Made by a program: the position numbers and the translations under genes. This document shows, piece by piece, positions 9,231 to 18,623 of a stretch of 64,000 nt of DNA. The first letter of the stretch is position 1; every line of letters begins with the position of its first letter. The stretch is from Bog-950 sp046329535 (GTDB lineage Bacteria; Bacteroidota; Bacteroidia; Chitinophagales; LD1). The stretch lies in NCBI GenBank assembly GCA_046329535.1, contig JAXLUN010000009.1:47478-111477 (forward strand), read 5' to 3'. Under the pieces are notes generated by a model. It was not told the DNA's origin. It did not search any database and saw only the letters and a list, made by a program, of their open reading frames with translations.

Positions 9231-10243
9231 ATGCCGGTTTTAAGATTGATGAAATGGCAGAACAGAATAACGGTCTGTTAGCTCCTGTTTCCATCTACAT
9301 TCAAAACGATGATATTTTGCCTATATACCCGTATGAGTTTTGGCGGAGTAGTTCCTCAACAGGGAGTAACTTTAAAGGCATCTTTACCATCAATCCATTT
9401 GTTCGCCAGAAACTACAAGCTTCAGATTGATACGTCTGAGTTGTTTCTGAATCCGCTGGAGTCTACCGTTATCTATCAGGCTGGTGGTGTAGTTCACTGG
9501 ACGCCTCCAGCATTACTTACACTGACAAAGATGGTTTATTACTGGCGCGTAGGTAAAGATTCAGCCGGTGCCACTCGGCATTACAGTTCGTTTATTTATC
9601 TGGCTAATGAATATCAAGATGGGTGGAACTAATCACACTATTATCAGTGGCTGAAAGATGATTATATAAACATGAGTTTAGATAATGATCGTATCTTCCG
9701 CTTTCCTCCTACCACCAACGAAATTCATGTGTTGACTCGGTAATGGATTGGTAAACAACCTAAACTTGAAACCTGGGTTAAATTATAATACACCCAATGA
9801 ATAATGTTGAGAATGGGGGTGCGGATTTTTAAATGGTTTAACTTTTGCCATCATTGATATTACGTTAGGTGTAACGCTGGAAAGCATTAACATGGATGGC
9901 AATACCTTTATGATAAGTTCAGTAACATGGCATTGCAGCTTATCAATATTTCCGTCAAACAGGTTTTGATTTTTCTACTACTGGAACTACGTTAACTTAG
10001 CAGAGCCTTGGTTACAACTATCAAACGGTTTATTGATTCTATCCCTTCGGGTAGCGGTGTTTTATCGTATTCTGGTCAATCAGGTTCCATTTACCAATTG
10101 GGACACCATACTGGTTCAGGCTTTGGTGTTTCTGGTTTTGGTCAGGCACAATTATTTAAAAACGGAAGCACACGACCACTGGTTTTCTTCATCAAAAGGC
10201 AATGTAACTACAATCCGTTTTTGCTTACAAACTGAATTATACG
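9231..10243 (+). pseudogene. Indel-rich middle of the PorU2-like gene
   Basis: Conserved PorU2 sequence can be followed across this kilobase only by hopping frames. Pieces seen are AGFKIDEMAEQNNGLL (from 9227), GVVPQQGVTLKAS, ARNYKLQIDTSELF, YYWRVGKDSAGAT, NEYQDGWN, a TAA at 9631 where CAA (Gln) is expected before SHYYQWLKDD, NMALQLINISVK and RFIDSIPSGSGVLSYSG. The changes are single-base insertions and deletions plus at least one nonsense substitution, at roughly one per few tens of bases. The flanks on both sides are clean. This is either real decay or a poorly polished stretch of assembly. Confidence 0.75.
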
Positions 10244-11683
10244 GTGCCCCTTGATACGTCCTTTACCTTTATCGGCAAATGGAATACCGGTAATTTTACT
10301 TCTCCCAAAATTGGTCCTGCTGTAGAATGGGGAAGCGTGCATTGGAATCGTCAACCACTAAATGGACTACCGACCGACCAAGATTCTCTGGACATCTATG
10401 GAGTTCGTGTAAATGGTATAGATACCCTGTTGTTAACTACCAGCAACAACAATAACCTGATCAGTAACCTAGATGCCTCTGTTTATCCTTACCTGAAGTT
10501 GAGGTTAAGAAGTACCGATGATTCTCTCCGTACACCAACTCAGTTAGATTACTGGAGAGTGTTGTATAAAAAACCTCCCGAAGCGGCTATCAATCCGGCT
10601 GCCTGGTTTAAGTTTACTGATACGTTGAATCTGGGGCAGAGTCTCCATCTGGAAATTGCCTTAGAGAATGTATCTAACGTTGATATGGATAGTATGCAAA
10701 CCAAGTATACTATTCGAGATGTGGCACTCAGCACTCAAAACTATTATATCCGCTACGATTCATTGCGCGGACTTGACACTATGATTCTGGTGTTTGACCT
10801 GCCGGTTAACAGCACCAGTTATGCCGGGCTGAATCGACTGATTTTAGAGGCTAATCCGGATAATGATCAGATTGAGCAGTATCACTTCAACAACTTTGCG
10901 GAGATTGCATTTACCAGTGTGTCTGATAAAATAAACCCGCTGCTGGATGTCACTTTTGATGGCGAACATATTTTCAACGGAGATATCGTTTCAGGGAAAC
11001 CAAATATTCTGATTGTACTGAAAGATGAAAACAAGTATCTGGCATTGAATGATACTTCCCTGATGAATGTTTATCTGAAATTTCCAGGAGAATCGATTCC
11101 GCGCAGAATGAATTTTGATGATGTGGTGATGAAGTTTTATCCGGCCGACTCTAATAATCTGAGCAAAAACAATCGCGCACAGATTGAGCTAAAACCTACT
11201 TTAAATGTAGATGGCATCTACGAGTTGCTGGTGAAAGACCGTGACCGGATGGGAAACAACAGCAGCAGCAGCAATCTGAATGAGAGTAACGTATTTTACG
11301 ATTACAAAACCACCTTCGAAGTCATCAACAAGGCGATGATTACGAATGTGCTGAACTATCCCAATCCATTTACCACATCCACCAAGTTTGTATTCACCAT
11401 TACCGGTACCGAACTGCCCGATATTCTGAAGATTCAGATAATGACTGTCAAGGGCACGGTAGTAAAAGAAATATCGAAGGATGAACTTGGTGCGCTTCGT
11501 ATCGGCCGCAACATCACCGAATATACGTGGGATGGCCGCGATAGCTACGGTGATTTGCTCGCAAACGGTGTTTATTTCTATCGGGTGGTAACGCGAATGG
11601 ATAATAAAGATATGGAACACCTGAGCCAGAGCTATGATAAATACTTTAAAAAAGGATTTGGCAAAATGGTGATTATCCGATAA
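10244..11683 (+). CDS. PorU2-like T9SS sortase, C-terminal part
   Basis: Second long readable part (479 codons). The apparent GTG start is not a real start: the sequence enters in mid-domain with YTVPLDTSFTF, a block conserved in PorU2 proteins. It continues with the WGSVHW..., YPYLKLRLRSTDDS and QLDYWRVLY segments, CARDB-like domains, and ends with a FlgD-like/sorting-type domain (ITNVLNYPNPF, TEYTWDGRDSYGDLLANGVYFYR). Together with 6567-9230 this would give about 1700 residues, the expected size for PorU2. It is separated from its catalytic half by the damaged stretch. Confidence 0.8.
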   Translation: MPLDTSFTFIGKWNTGNFTSPKIGPAVEWGSVHWNRQPLNGLPTDQDSLDIYGVRVNGIDTLLLTTSNNNNLISNLDASVYPYLKLRLRSTDDSLRTPTQLDYWRVLYKKPPEAAINPAAWFKFTDTLNLGQSLHLEIALENVSNVDMDSMQTKYTIRDVALSTQNYYIRYDSLRGLDTMILVFDLPVNSTSYAGLNRLILEANPDNDQIEQYHFNNFAEIAFTSVSDKINPLLDVTFDGEHIFNGDIVSGKPNILIVLKDENKYLALNDTSLMNVYLKFPGESIPRRMNFDDVVMKFYPADSNNLSKNNRAQIELKPTLNVDGIYELLVKDRDRMGNNSSSSNLNESNVFYDYKTTFEVINKAMITNVLNYPNPFTTSTKFVFTITGTELPDILKIQIMTVKGTVVKEISKDELGALRIGRNITEYTWDGRDSYGDLLANGVYFYRVVTRMDNKDMEHLSQSYDKYFKKGFGKMVIIR

Positions 11684-11724
11684 CCGTTTTGCCTTGATTT
11701 TGTTTTTAATCTATTCTTGCCGTT

Positions 11725-12045
11725 ATGTTCGATACATCCAGATATTTTCCTGCAGTCTGCACTTTTACATTGCTACTTAACAGCTGTAAAAATTCACCCG
11801 ATTGTCATGCCTACACCGGCACCTATAATGACCGGGGCAAAGAGTTAACCATTGAGCAACGAGATAAAGAGTATGTATTACTGGAAGAAACATCTGAATT
11901 ACCCTGTCGCTGCAACAGTAAAGGACAACTGGAAATTCAGGGGGCAAACGGGCCCGTAGTTATTCTTCTTTCAGAGAGTGCCGGTAAAAAGCGTTTCTGC
12001 TTTACCGAAGATAGTCTGCACGAAGACTGCATTTATCAGAAATAG
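11725..12045 (+). CDS. Small cysteine-containing lipoprotein
   Basis: 106 aa with a hydrophobic leader ending LLLNSC, a lipobox, so probably a lipoprotein. The mature part has Cys residues (CHAY, CRCN, CFTED, DCIYQK) and a short beta-rich pattern (GTYNDRGKELTIEQRDKEY) reminiscent of small lipocalin-like or DUF-type domains. No family was recognised. It lies 41 bp after the broken PorU2 gene and converges with the GH5 gene, with 4 bp between the stops. Confidence 0.65.
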   Translation: MFDTSRYFPAVCTFTLLLNSCKNSPDCHAYTGTYNDRGKELTIEQRDKEYVLLEETSELPCRCNSKGQLEIQGANGPVVILLSESAGKKRFCFTEDSLHEDCIYQK

Positions 12046-12049
12046 TAGT

Positions 12050-13357
12050 CTACCATCGCTGCACTACTATCTTTACTACAGCCGTTCGGTTACCGGAGCA
12101 AACCTGCACCAGATAGAATCCGCTTTCCAAATTCACAGGCACTTTTATATCCGGTCCGTTTGAATTGAAAGTTTCAACTAAACGACCGCTGGCATCCATA
12201 ATTTTCAACTGGAACGCATCCATATCTTTTACCTGCACATGGAAGTTACTTCCTGGTGTAATCAAAGTTGGATAACAGGTTACACCCGGCAACTCCTGCT
12301 TTGCATGAACTACACCTGATAGCAGCGTATCTCCATATAGATGAAGTGCGTGTTTAAAACAGGGCAGCACGCTATCGGCTGAAACTACATGTGAATTAAA
12401 CATGCTGAAATCCCAGCGCCAGTCCCAGTAAAACCAAGGGATTTGATTCTCATCCAGCTTATTACCTACAAACTCTATCCAATTGCAGCGACTGGCAGCA
12501 TCGGCATGTTCACTGACCCCGAATTCACCCAGAAAAACAGGCCGGTGAAAGGTGTCTTTCCAATGAATTACCCGTTCTACTCCGTTATATAGAAGTTCTT
12601 CATAAAAACTTACCGGGTTACCGGGAAAAACAGTTCCCGTAGGATAAAATGGATTATGCCAGGCAAAACCCTGATGGGTAAAGTCCAGCGGGTCGTAGCA
12701 GTGCCAGGTGTAAATCAGATTCGTATCGGCTAAAGGCTGATACGTACCAAACGACATGCCCATGCTGCCAACATTAGGAGAAACGATGATGGTGTGAGCC
12801 GTAGTATATTTACGAATGGAATCAATAGCTGCGTTAAACATGATGTTCAGCGAATCAAGAGCAAACAAGATGGCGGGTTCGTTCAGCAACTCAAATGTGT
12901 AGCGCTCGGGGTCTAAATGCTGATAACGGTTTGCGATAGTTCCCCATACATGCGCAAAGCGGGGTAACTGATTCCTCCAGTTGTCATTGGCTAAAGTCCA
13001 TTCATGATGATTGTCAATAATCACCTTCATCTGCAGTTCATCGGCCCATTGAATGACCGAATCAATGCGCTGAAAAACGATATGATTCGTATCAACGGTA
13101 TATGGAGCAATAGAGTCAACAATGCGTGCGAAAGTAACCGGCAGACGCAGCGATTGGATACCGGCCTCTTTCATCTTAACCAGATCGCTGCGGGTATAGC
13201 CATCGGGTGTAGGCCAGTTAGCATCCCAACCTCTCTCCAGCCAGTTCGAAATGTTCATCCCTTTGCCAAACGCTGCACATCGTTGTTGTGCAACAGACTG
13301 TGCCTTTATCTGATTCAAACAAAGAGTAATTACCAGCAGAGCGAGTATTCTTTTCAT
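12050..13357 (-). CDS. Secreted glycoside hydrolase family 5 (endoglucanase-like) with T9SS sorting domain
   Basis: 435 aa: signal peptide (1-20, ending KAQ), a GH5 TIM barrel (about 25-350) and a C-terminal type A sorting domain (about 362-435, ending SGFYLVQVCSGNRTAVVKIV). The catalytic pair is visible: acid/base Glu160 in LLNEP and nucleophile Glu278 in FLGEFGV. RLPVTF, DNHHEW and WHCYDP are also GH5 landmarks. Known family members hydrolyse beta-1,4-glucans, mannans or related polymers; the exact substrate cannot be read. The sorting domain implies T9SS export and surface attachment or release, linking it to the PorV/PorU2 genes nearby. Confidence 0.9.
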   Translation of the reverse strand: MKRILALLVITLCLNQIKAQSVAQQRCAAFGKGMNISNWLERGWDANWPTPDGYTRSDLVKMKEAGIQSLRLPVTFARIVDSIAPYTVDTNHIVFQRIDSVIQWADELQMKVIIDNHHEWTLANDNWRNQLPRFAHVWGTIANRYQHLDPERYTFELLNEPAILFALDSLNIMFNAAIDSIRKYTTAHTIIVSPNVGSMGMSFGTYQPLADTNLIYTWHCYDPLDFTHQGFAWHNPFYPTGTVFPGNPVSFYEELLYNGVERVIHWKDTFHRPVFLGEFGVSEHADAASRCNWIEFVGNKLDENQIPWFYWDWRWDFSMFNSHVVSADSVLPCFKHALHLYGDTLLSGVVHAKQELPGVTCYPTLITPGSNFHVQVKDMDAFQLKIMDASGRLVETFNSNGPDIKVPVNLESGFYLVQVCSGNRTAVVKIVVQRW

Positions 13358-13457
13358 AAAATCTGTTTGCGATAAAATTAAATATTCAAGTTAAAGTTGA
13401 ACACCCTGTTTGGCCGGCACCTGATTCTTTAGCCCGTAATAAGAGCTGAAGCGGCAA

Positions 13458-15725
13458 TTAAAATGCAAACGAAACCGACATGCTTGGCAATATCGGTAAC
13501 TGGTCTACGCGGGTAGCTTTTACACGGTCGAAGTAGAAGATATTCTTACGGTTGTAAACGTTTGAAGCACTGATACTGATTTCAATCTTCAGCTTGTCTT
13601 TAATGTTGAATATCTTCTTGGCCGATAAATCAAGACGGTGATAATAAGGCAAACGACCTCCGTTAATTTTAGAGTCGTATAAAATACCCAGATTGCCATT
13701 GGTGGCGGTAATGTCTGTGCCTATACCATCGCTGAAAGGATTGCTTTCATAAAAGCCCTGTGTTTTGGTAAATGGAAAACCACTACCGAAATTCCAGCGG
13801 GCAGCTACTTCCCAATCGCGCTTTTTACCAAAGGTGTATGAGGTTACCAGATTCACATTATGTCTCCGGTCGAAATGCGGGGCGTACTTCTGCACTCCAT
13901 CAAAACGACTGGTCCAGGACAGGGAGTAAGTTGCGTAAATGAACACGCCTTTCCACTGCCATTTAGCCAGCAAATCTACCCCGTAAGCATCTCCTTTTTC
14001 TATCAGGAAGTTCGCATCGGTATTAAACTGCTTATAGCGGTTGATATTGAACAAATGCCAAAAATACTTGTAGTACGGCTCAATGTTCACCGTTACATTT
14101 TTAGGCAAATCAAGCTCAATACCGAATACTGCATGCACACTACGCTGCATGTTGCGGATGTTGTCGTAAAGTTTGCCGGTAGCATCCTGCGCTGATTCTT
14201 CGGGGCCGGTGAGGAAGCCGGTGAACAGATTCACTACATCGCGGTCGCTTTTGGTACTGATGAAGTTTTGTGAATACATACCGCTGGCCAGTTTCAAACG
14301 AATGTTATCGGTTACATTATACTTCATGCTGAGGCGGGGCTCGGGCGAAACAGCTCCGATATTGCCATAATACTGAAAGCGCATACCGCCTTCAAACACA
14401 AACTTCTTAACGAACTTGTGAAACATCACATAGGCACTCAAATCGGTGGTGTTCTGATTCTGCTCTACCTTTTGGTTGTATGAGTTGGTGAATGAAAAAT
14501 CGGTCTTACTGCCCTCTATGTCCAGACCATAGCGCAACTCACCATTCTTGATATAATAGGTAAAGTCCATGCCTATATCGAAACCACCGATGGTGCTTTT
14601 ACGGGGCAAACCATCACTCTCGGTGAGGCTGATTGTGTATTGCGAATAACTGGCGTGTGTATTAAAATACAGATTCGAGTTTTTGGGCACAGCCAGGAAG
14701 TTAACGCCTACACCAAAGGTGTTCCACAAATATTTGGCGGCAGCAAAGTTGGCATTATCGCGGAAGTTAAAACCGGAGAGGGTAAACTTGTTTCCGCCAC
14801 CGGCATTCACTGTAAACTTACCGTAGGCATCGTAAAAGTTATATGGTAAACCGGCTTTGCCTGCATACGGGTAAAGACCCTTCGAGGTGCGGTCCAGGTA
14901 AGAGATTTTAGTATTGAGAATTAAAGAGGCACTTGTTTTACGATCTTCGCGCAGTTTTACCACCGGTATTTCGAGCAAGGCATGAGCCATAAACGGACTG
15001 GCACTCACCTTTCCGCTGAATTTCTTCTGGTTTCCATCGCGTGTAGTTACATCTACCACGGCCGAAATTCTTCCTCCATACTGCGAAGGAAACGCCCCGG
15101 TATAAACATCTACATTCTTAATAATGTCGGTTTCATAAACGGAAAACAAGCCGATGGAGTGAAACGGATTGTAAACCGTGATACCATCGAGCAAAAACTT
15201 GGTTTGTATGGGTGTTCCTCCTCTTATCACTACCTGTCCGCCCTGGTCTCCGGTTGATACCACACCGGGCAACACCTGCAGATACTGCGCAATATCCGGC
15301 TCCCCTCCTACGGTTGGCATTCTGCGCATTTCCATCGGTGAAATAGAAACCACCGACACCCGCGACTCGGTGAGCTTTTGCTGTTTCTCGGCATTAATCT
15401 CCACATCTTTCAGCTCCATCGACTTCACCTGCATCAACACCTTCAGGTTAACGGTTTTGCCTTTAATAATTTCCACTTCCTGAGTCTGCTCTTCAAAGCC
15501 GATGTAGGAAAAGAGAAGTTTGTAATTACCCACCGCCAGGTTCGGGATATTGAAAAAGCCCTGGTCATCGGTAGAGGCTCCAAAGTCGGTACCTACCACT
15601 TTAACCGCAGCATACGGAATAGCCTCCCCGCTCGACTTATCTAAAACAAAGCCTTTCACCGTTCCTTTTTGAGCAAACAACTGAGCGGCCAGGAGAATAA
15701 ATAACAGAGGCAAAAGCTTTTTCAT
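13458..15725 (-). CDS. TonB-dependent receptor with N-terminal carboxypeptidase-like domain
   Basis: The start is set at the ATG giving MKKLLPLLFILLAAQLFAQ, a clean signal peptide; an upstream in-frame ATG 27 bp earlier would hide it. Order: carboxypeptidase D regulatory-like domain (about 20-105), plug (about 140-235, with VLPGVVSTGDQGGQVVIRGG and FLLDGI) and a 22-strand-type barrel to the C-terminal Phe (SVSFAF). These outer-membrane receptors import scarce ligands using TonB energy. No SusD partner is adjacent, so this is not a SusC-type pair; the ligand is unknown. The neighbouring GH5 gene is on the same strand, 100 bp downstream. Confidence 0.9.
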   Translation of the reverse strand: MKKLLPLLFILLAAQLFAQKGTVKGFVLDKSSGEAIPYAAVKVVGTDFGASTDDQGFFNIPNLAVGNYKLLFSYIGFEEQTQEVEIIKGKTVNLKVLMQVKSMELKDVEINAEKQQKLTESRVSVVSISPMEMRRMPTVGGEPDIAQYLQVLPGVVSTGDQGGQVVIRGGTPIQTKFLLDGITVYNPFHSIGLFSVYETDIIKNVDVYTGAFPSQYGGRISAVVDVTTRDGNQKKFSGKVSASPFMAHALLEIPVVKLREDRKTSASLILNTKISYLDRTSKGLYPYAGKAGLPYNFYDAYGKFTVNAGGGNKFTLSGFNFRDNANFAAAKYLWNTFGVGVNFLAVPKNSNLYFNTHASYSQYTISLTESDGLPRKSTIGGFDIGMDFTYYIKNGELRYGLDIEGSKTDFSFTNSYNQKVEQNQNTTDLSAYVMFHKFVKKFVFEGGMRFQYYGNIGAVSPEPRLSMKYNVTDNIRLKLASGMYSQNFISTKSDRDVVNLFTGFLTGPEESAQDATGKLYDNIRNMQRSVHAVFGIELDLPKNVTVNIEPYYKYFWHLFNINRYKQFNTDANFLIEKGDAYGVDLLAKWQWKGVFIYATYSLSWTSRFDGVQKYAPHFDRRHNVNLVTSYTFGKKRDWEVAARWNFGSGFPFTKTQGFYESNPFSDGIGTDITATNGNLGILYDSKINGGRLPYYHRLDLSAKKIFNIKDKLKIEISISASNVYNRKNIFYFDRVKATRVDQLPILPSMSVSFAF

Positions 15726-15847
15726 TGCGGGTATATTTAAACAAGCGCGCAAGATAAAAAAAATGCCCTGTGACCGATGGGTTTAACAAGTGCCCGACAT
15801 ATTCTCCCACAGCCTGCTTAAACAAGTGTTCCGCAACACGAATCTGC

Positions 15848-16678
15848 TTACTGCTCTTTGCGCTTACGTTCGCGGTCAGGTGGGGTTGTTTCTTTCCGTT
15901 GAACATCACGGTGGCGCAGATACATCTCGCGATGTTTCTTAGATTCAGATTGAGTGACCACCACCATACCCACCGTTGCAAACTGCATGTTTACTTCCAG
16001 TTCAATATTCATGTTGTCCTGAAAGTTCCTGACAGGAATCTGCCGGGTGGTATATCCGATGCACTTAAATACCAGGGTATCTTCCCGCATGGTTTCTAAA
16101 TCCACCATCAGCTTAAACCGACCATTGGTGTCGGGTAAAAGTGCGGTTCCTTTTTGCTTCAGGTAAATATTGACGAATTCAACAGGCTCTTTAGTTTCGG
16201 CATCCAGCACCCGGCCTTGCAATACTTTCATGATAGGCTCCTGCTTTGGAGTAATGTTGACAATGCCTAAAGTTTGACTCACTATCTGCGTCACCTTTCT
16301 CTCACTAATAATTACTGCGGCTGTGTCGGTTTTAGCCATGTATGCCACCTTCGGCTGAGATTCTAAATCATTTGCATGAACTATTTTATGGATAGAGAAG
16401 AAGGCTGCGAAGCCGGCTGCAATGGCCCGCCAGTTGAACCATCCGTTTTGGAGTTCTGTTTTTCGGATAGGCTGCTCTAACTGCAAGTTGCTGAAACGAC
16501 CACAGATGGTGCCGGTTGCCTCCGTGAGGATAGTATATACTTCATGTTCGGTTTTGCCGGTAAAATCAATGACATTTTTCCGGCAGCTCTTACAGAACGC
16601 TCCCTGCTCGGTGGGGCTCATCAAATTCCACTTTTCGTAGCAGGGCTGAGGAATGCTGATTTTAATTGACTTAGACAT
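15848..16678 (-). CDS. Cys-rich N-terminal and carboxypeptidase-like regulatory domain protein
   Basis: 276 aa. The N-terminus (about 1-70) carries a Cys pattern, PCYEKWNLM...GAFCKSCRKNVIDFTG...GTICGRF, that could bind metal. A hydrophobic helix follows (WRAIAAGFAAFFSI, about 82-100). The C-terminal half is a carboxypeptidase D regulatory-like domain (LQGRVLDAETKEPVEFVNIYLK, PDTNGRFKL). This layout recurs in Bacteroidota as a protein of unknown role, often near TonB receptors. There is a very basic tail (HREMYLRHRDVQRKE). Upstream of the TonB receptor on the same strand, 122 bp apart. Confidence 0.7.
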   Translation of the reverse strand: MSKSIKISIPQPCYEKWNLMSPTEQGAFCKSCRKNVIDFTGKTEHEVYTILTEATGTICGRFSNLQLEQPIRKTELQNGWFNWRAIAAGFAAFFSIHKIVHANDLESQPKVAYMAKTDTAAVIISERKVTQIVSQTLGIVNITPKQEPIMKVLQGRVLDAETKEPVEFVNIYLKQKGTALLPDTNGRFKLMVDLETMREDTLVFKCIGYTTRQIPVRNFQDNMNIELEVNMQFATVGMVVVTQSESKKHREMYLRHRDVQRKETTPPDRERKRKEQ

Positions 16679-16787
16679 AGGAGGTGTTTTAGGTTGGATG
16701 AATTTACCCCCTGTATTCCATAAAGATGATATGCCCGCAATAAATATGACCGTATTATGACAATGCGGAGAGGCGTTCTTGTCTCAG

Positions 16788-17419
16788 CTAACTAATCCTA
16801 TGCTGCTCTGTATTTAGCCAGCATCTTTTCAATCGCTGATGCATGGACTGTATATCGCTGACAAAAAGATATTTGAATTCTTCCAGCTGCCCGGCATCGC
16901 CATCTACAAGCTCGGGATATACTTCGGCAGCGGTTTGCCGAATCTGTTTTTCAACGGTTTCACAGAACTTATAGTATTTGTTTTCTGACGTGTTTAAACC
17001 GAGCTTTTGAGCATCCAGATGCTCCACAATTTTGCTGGCGGCCTGCTGTGTGTTTACCTGCTGCTGCACCGACAGACTGCGAATCTCTTTTTCCCGCTCA
17101 TACAATTTAGGTATCCAATCGGCCTGCAACAGATATTCTTCGAGGCATTTATACAACTGCTGTACAGCTTCCTCTCCCATTTCCTGCACCAGCAAATGTT
17201 CTTTAGGACCCCAGCAATCAATGCTTTTCTCTACCTGCTGATGTATTGATAAAACTCCGGGTATTGGTCACGAACAAAACGAGACAGCTCAGAGTAACTG
17301 TAAAAATAATTGACCACCAAAGCCTCGGGCTCGGCAAAGTGTATCTGGAAATAAAAATCGATGAGGCGTTCACTGAGCGAATCCTGGCGATGGCTTATGT
17401 TTTGAACCGTATAGCGCAT
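16788..17419 (-). pseudogene. Hypothetical gene, frameshifted near 17213
   Basis: Two pieces read in adjacent frames. The first (17419-17231) starts MRYTVQNISHRQDSLSERL and continues as an acidic helical protein to a TAG after YISR. The second (to 16788) reads QQVEKSIDCWGPKEHLL, then a helical Glu/Gln-rich sequence. One extra G in the AGG before the TAG would join them as YISRVEKSIDCWG, giving about 210 aa, so a GG under-call or a real deletion is likely. No family was recognised. The first 10 codons recur in the 29-codon ORF at 18876-18965. Confidence 0.5.
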
Positions 17420-17453
17420 AACTTGATTTTATGCACTAAAATAAACACAAAAC

Positions 17454-17633
17454 CTATTTCTTAAACGGCAGCTCCAGCACTTCCTGAAAGGCCGTATCTT
17501 CTTCTTCTATGTTCTGGTGTGCCGATACCGAATCGGTTGGCATAGCTGCGGGAGTTGTAGAAGGTGGAGTGTTTGTGTTGCAGGCACTGCAGCTAAGCAG
17601 CAAACCCCAAGCGGCTAAGAGTATTTTATGCAT
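17454..17633 (-). CDS. 59-aa lipoprotein
   Basis: A short ORF from ATG at 17633 to TAG at 17454. It begins MHKILLAAWGLLLSCSAC, a classic lipobox leader (LLSC), followed by a Thr/Pro-rich linker and an acidic tail (NIEEEDTAFQEVLELPFKK). It probably encodes a small membrane-anchored lipoprotein. It ends 34 bp before the start of the next minus-strand gene (17419). No function can be proposed. Confidence 0.5.
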   Translation of the reverse strand: MHKILLAAWGLLLSCSACNTNTPPSTTPAAMPTDSVSAHQNIEEEDTAFQEVLELPFKK

Positions 17634-17722
17634 GAATCTGTTTTTACGTGAAGCTATCGCATTATTTTCAAAGCGCCAAGGTAATGAGTGGCTCTTGGTT
17701 TATGTTGCCGGTTATAAAACAC

Positions 17723-17762
17723 GAAAGCCCTCATTTCATCGGGAAACGGGGGCTTTCTTTTT
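17723..17762. terminator. Hairpin between two minus-strand genes, possibly bidirectional terminator
   Basis: Arms GAAAGCCC (17723-17730) and GGGCTTTC (17750-17757) form an 8-bp stem. On the plus strand it is followed by TTTTT. On the minus strand, the direction of the local genes, it follows the FN3 gene stop at 17853 and is trailed by GTGTTTTAT, a weaker U-tract. Confidence 0.5.
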
Positions 17763-17852
17763 GGTTATAGTTCACTCTGGAACTTATACGGAATGACCTA
17801 AAGTCATTTTTTTGTTTACGCGATATGTAATATGATACTCACGGGGCTTTTA

Positions 17853-18469
17853 TCATCTTACAATAATAGATACCGGTTCGCTGGCAGGGCCTGCTTCTTC
17901 TCTGCCTAAAGCTGTAACACGCACCCACACCTTTGTGCCGGGTGTGTAGTCACCTATCTCTTTATGCAGCGAGGTAGTAACACCTGCTGTTTTGAACTCA
18001 AGAGGGGCTGATGAATCGGGGGCAGTCTCTACTATGTATATCACAGCATCGTCTGCTTTTTCCAATCTACTCTTACTCTCCCGCTTTTAGAGCCATCACT
18101 CAGTTGCACATCATGCACCAAACCCGCTATAACCGGATGTGGTGTGTTGGTACCACGCACCGAAAAGCCGCTGCTGAGAATTTTCTCCTCATTGCCATCA
18201 CTAGCCTGCTGCACATACGCAGCCAGCTGACTGATGCCAAACAGCAACTCCTTTCTGCGCAGACGCATGGCGGCAACCTTTTCCTTATCGCGGTTGCGCG
18301 AAGCGTTATACGCATCTTCCAGCGCATCGTTGGCGGCCGTCATGTTGGCCAGCGATGGGTTCGGAGTGGTGTAGTTAACGTTGCCCGTCATTTTAAATAC
18401 TATCTGGCGGGCACGCTCTATTTGTTCTGGAACCGATAAATTACTGAAGCCCATTTTGACTTTGCTCAT
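17853..18469 (-). pseudogene. Fibronectin type III-domain protein, frameshifted at an A5 run
   Basis: The first piece (18469-18041) starts MSKVKMGFSNLSVPEQIERA and is a helical N-terminal domain of about 100 residues with PNPSLANMTAANDALEDAYNA, then SGFSVRG, and ends DWKKQTML. The second (from about 18065 to 17853) reads ADDAVIYIVETAPDS, then GTKVWVRVTALGREEAGPASEPV, the rest of an FN3 domain. One more A in the run at 18057-18061 gives DWKKADDAVIYIV, joining them as about 205 aa, the usual size of this Bacteroidota family of unknown role. Sequencing error or a young pseudogene. Confidence 0.7.
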
Positions 18470-18602
18470 AATTATTGGTTTTAAACGTTACAAAATTGCA
18501 GGGGCAGCATATACAGCCGCCTGCTGTCTTCAGTTTTTTCTGATTAAGAGGACCTTCACCTCTGTGTGCTTCATAAGCCGGTATTTTAGTTAAGTAATTC
18601 AT
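18441..18602 (-). CDS. Possible 53-aa Cys-rich small protein
   Basis: The ORF from ATG at 18602 begins MNYLTKIPAYEAHRGEG and contains the compact Cys cluster CICCPC. Its end overlaps the start of the FN3 protein gene (18469) by 29 bp. No family was recognised. It could be a chance ORF; the Cys cluster and peptide-like N-terminus are the only support. Confidence 0.25.
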   Translation of the reverse strand: MNYLTKIPAYEAHRGEGPLNQKKLKTAGGCICCPCNFVTFKTNNYEQSQNGLQ

Positions 18603-18623
18603 AACCCCATCTGCCTTCGGCAT

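Noticed and set aside
9309..9632. Independent gene of 107 codons in the damaged PorU2 region
   Set aside because: Its sequence is a PorU2 fragment in another frame, without a leader or its own start context.
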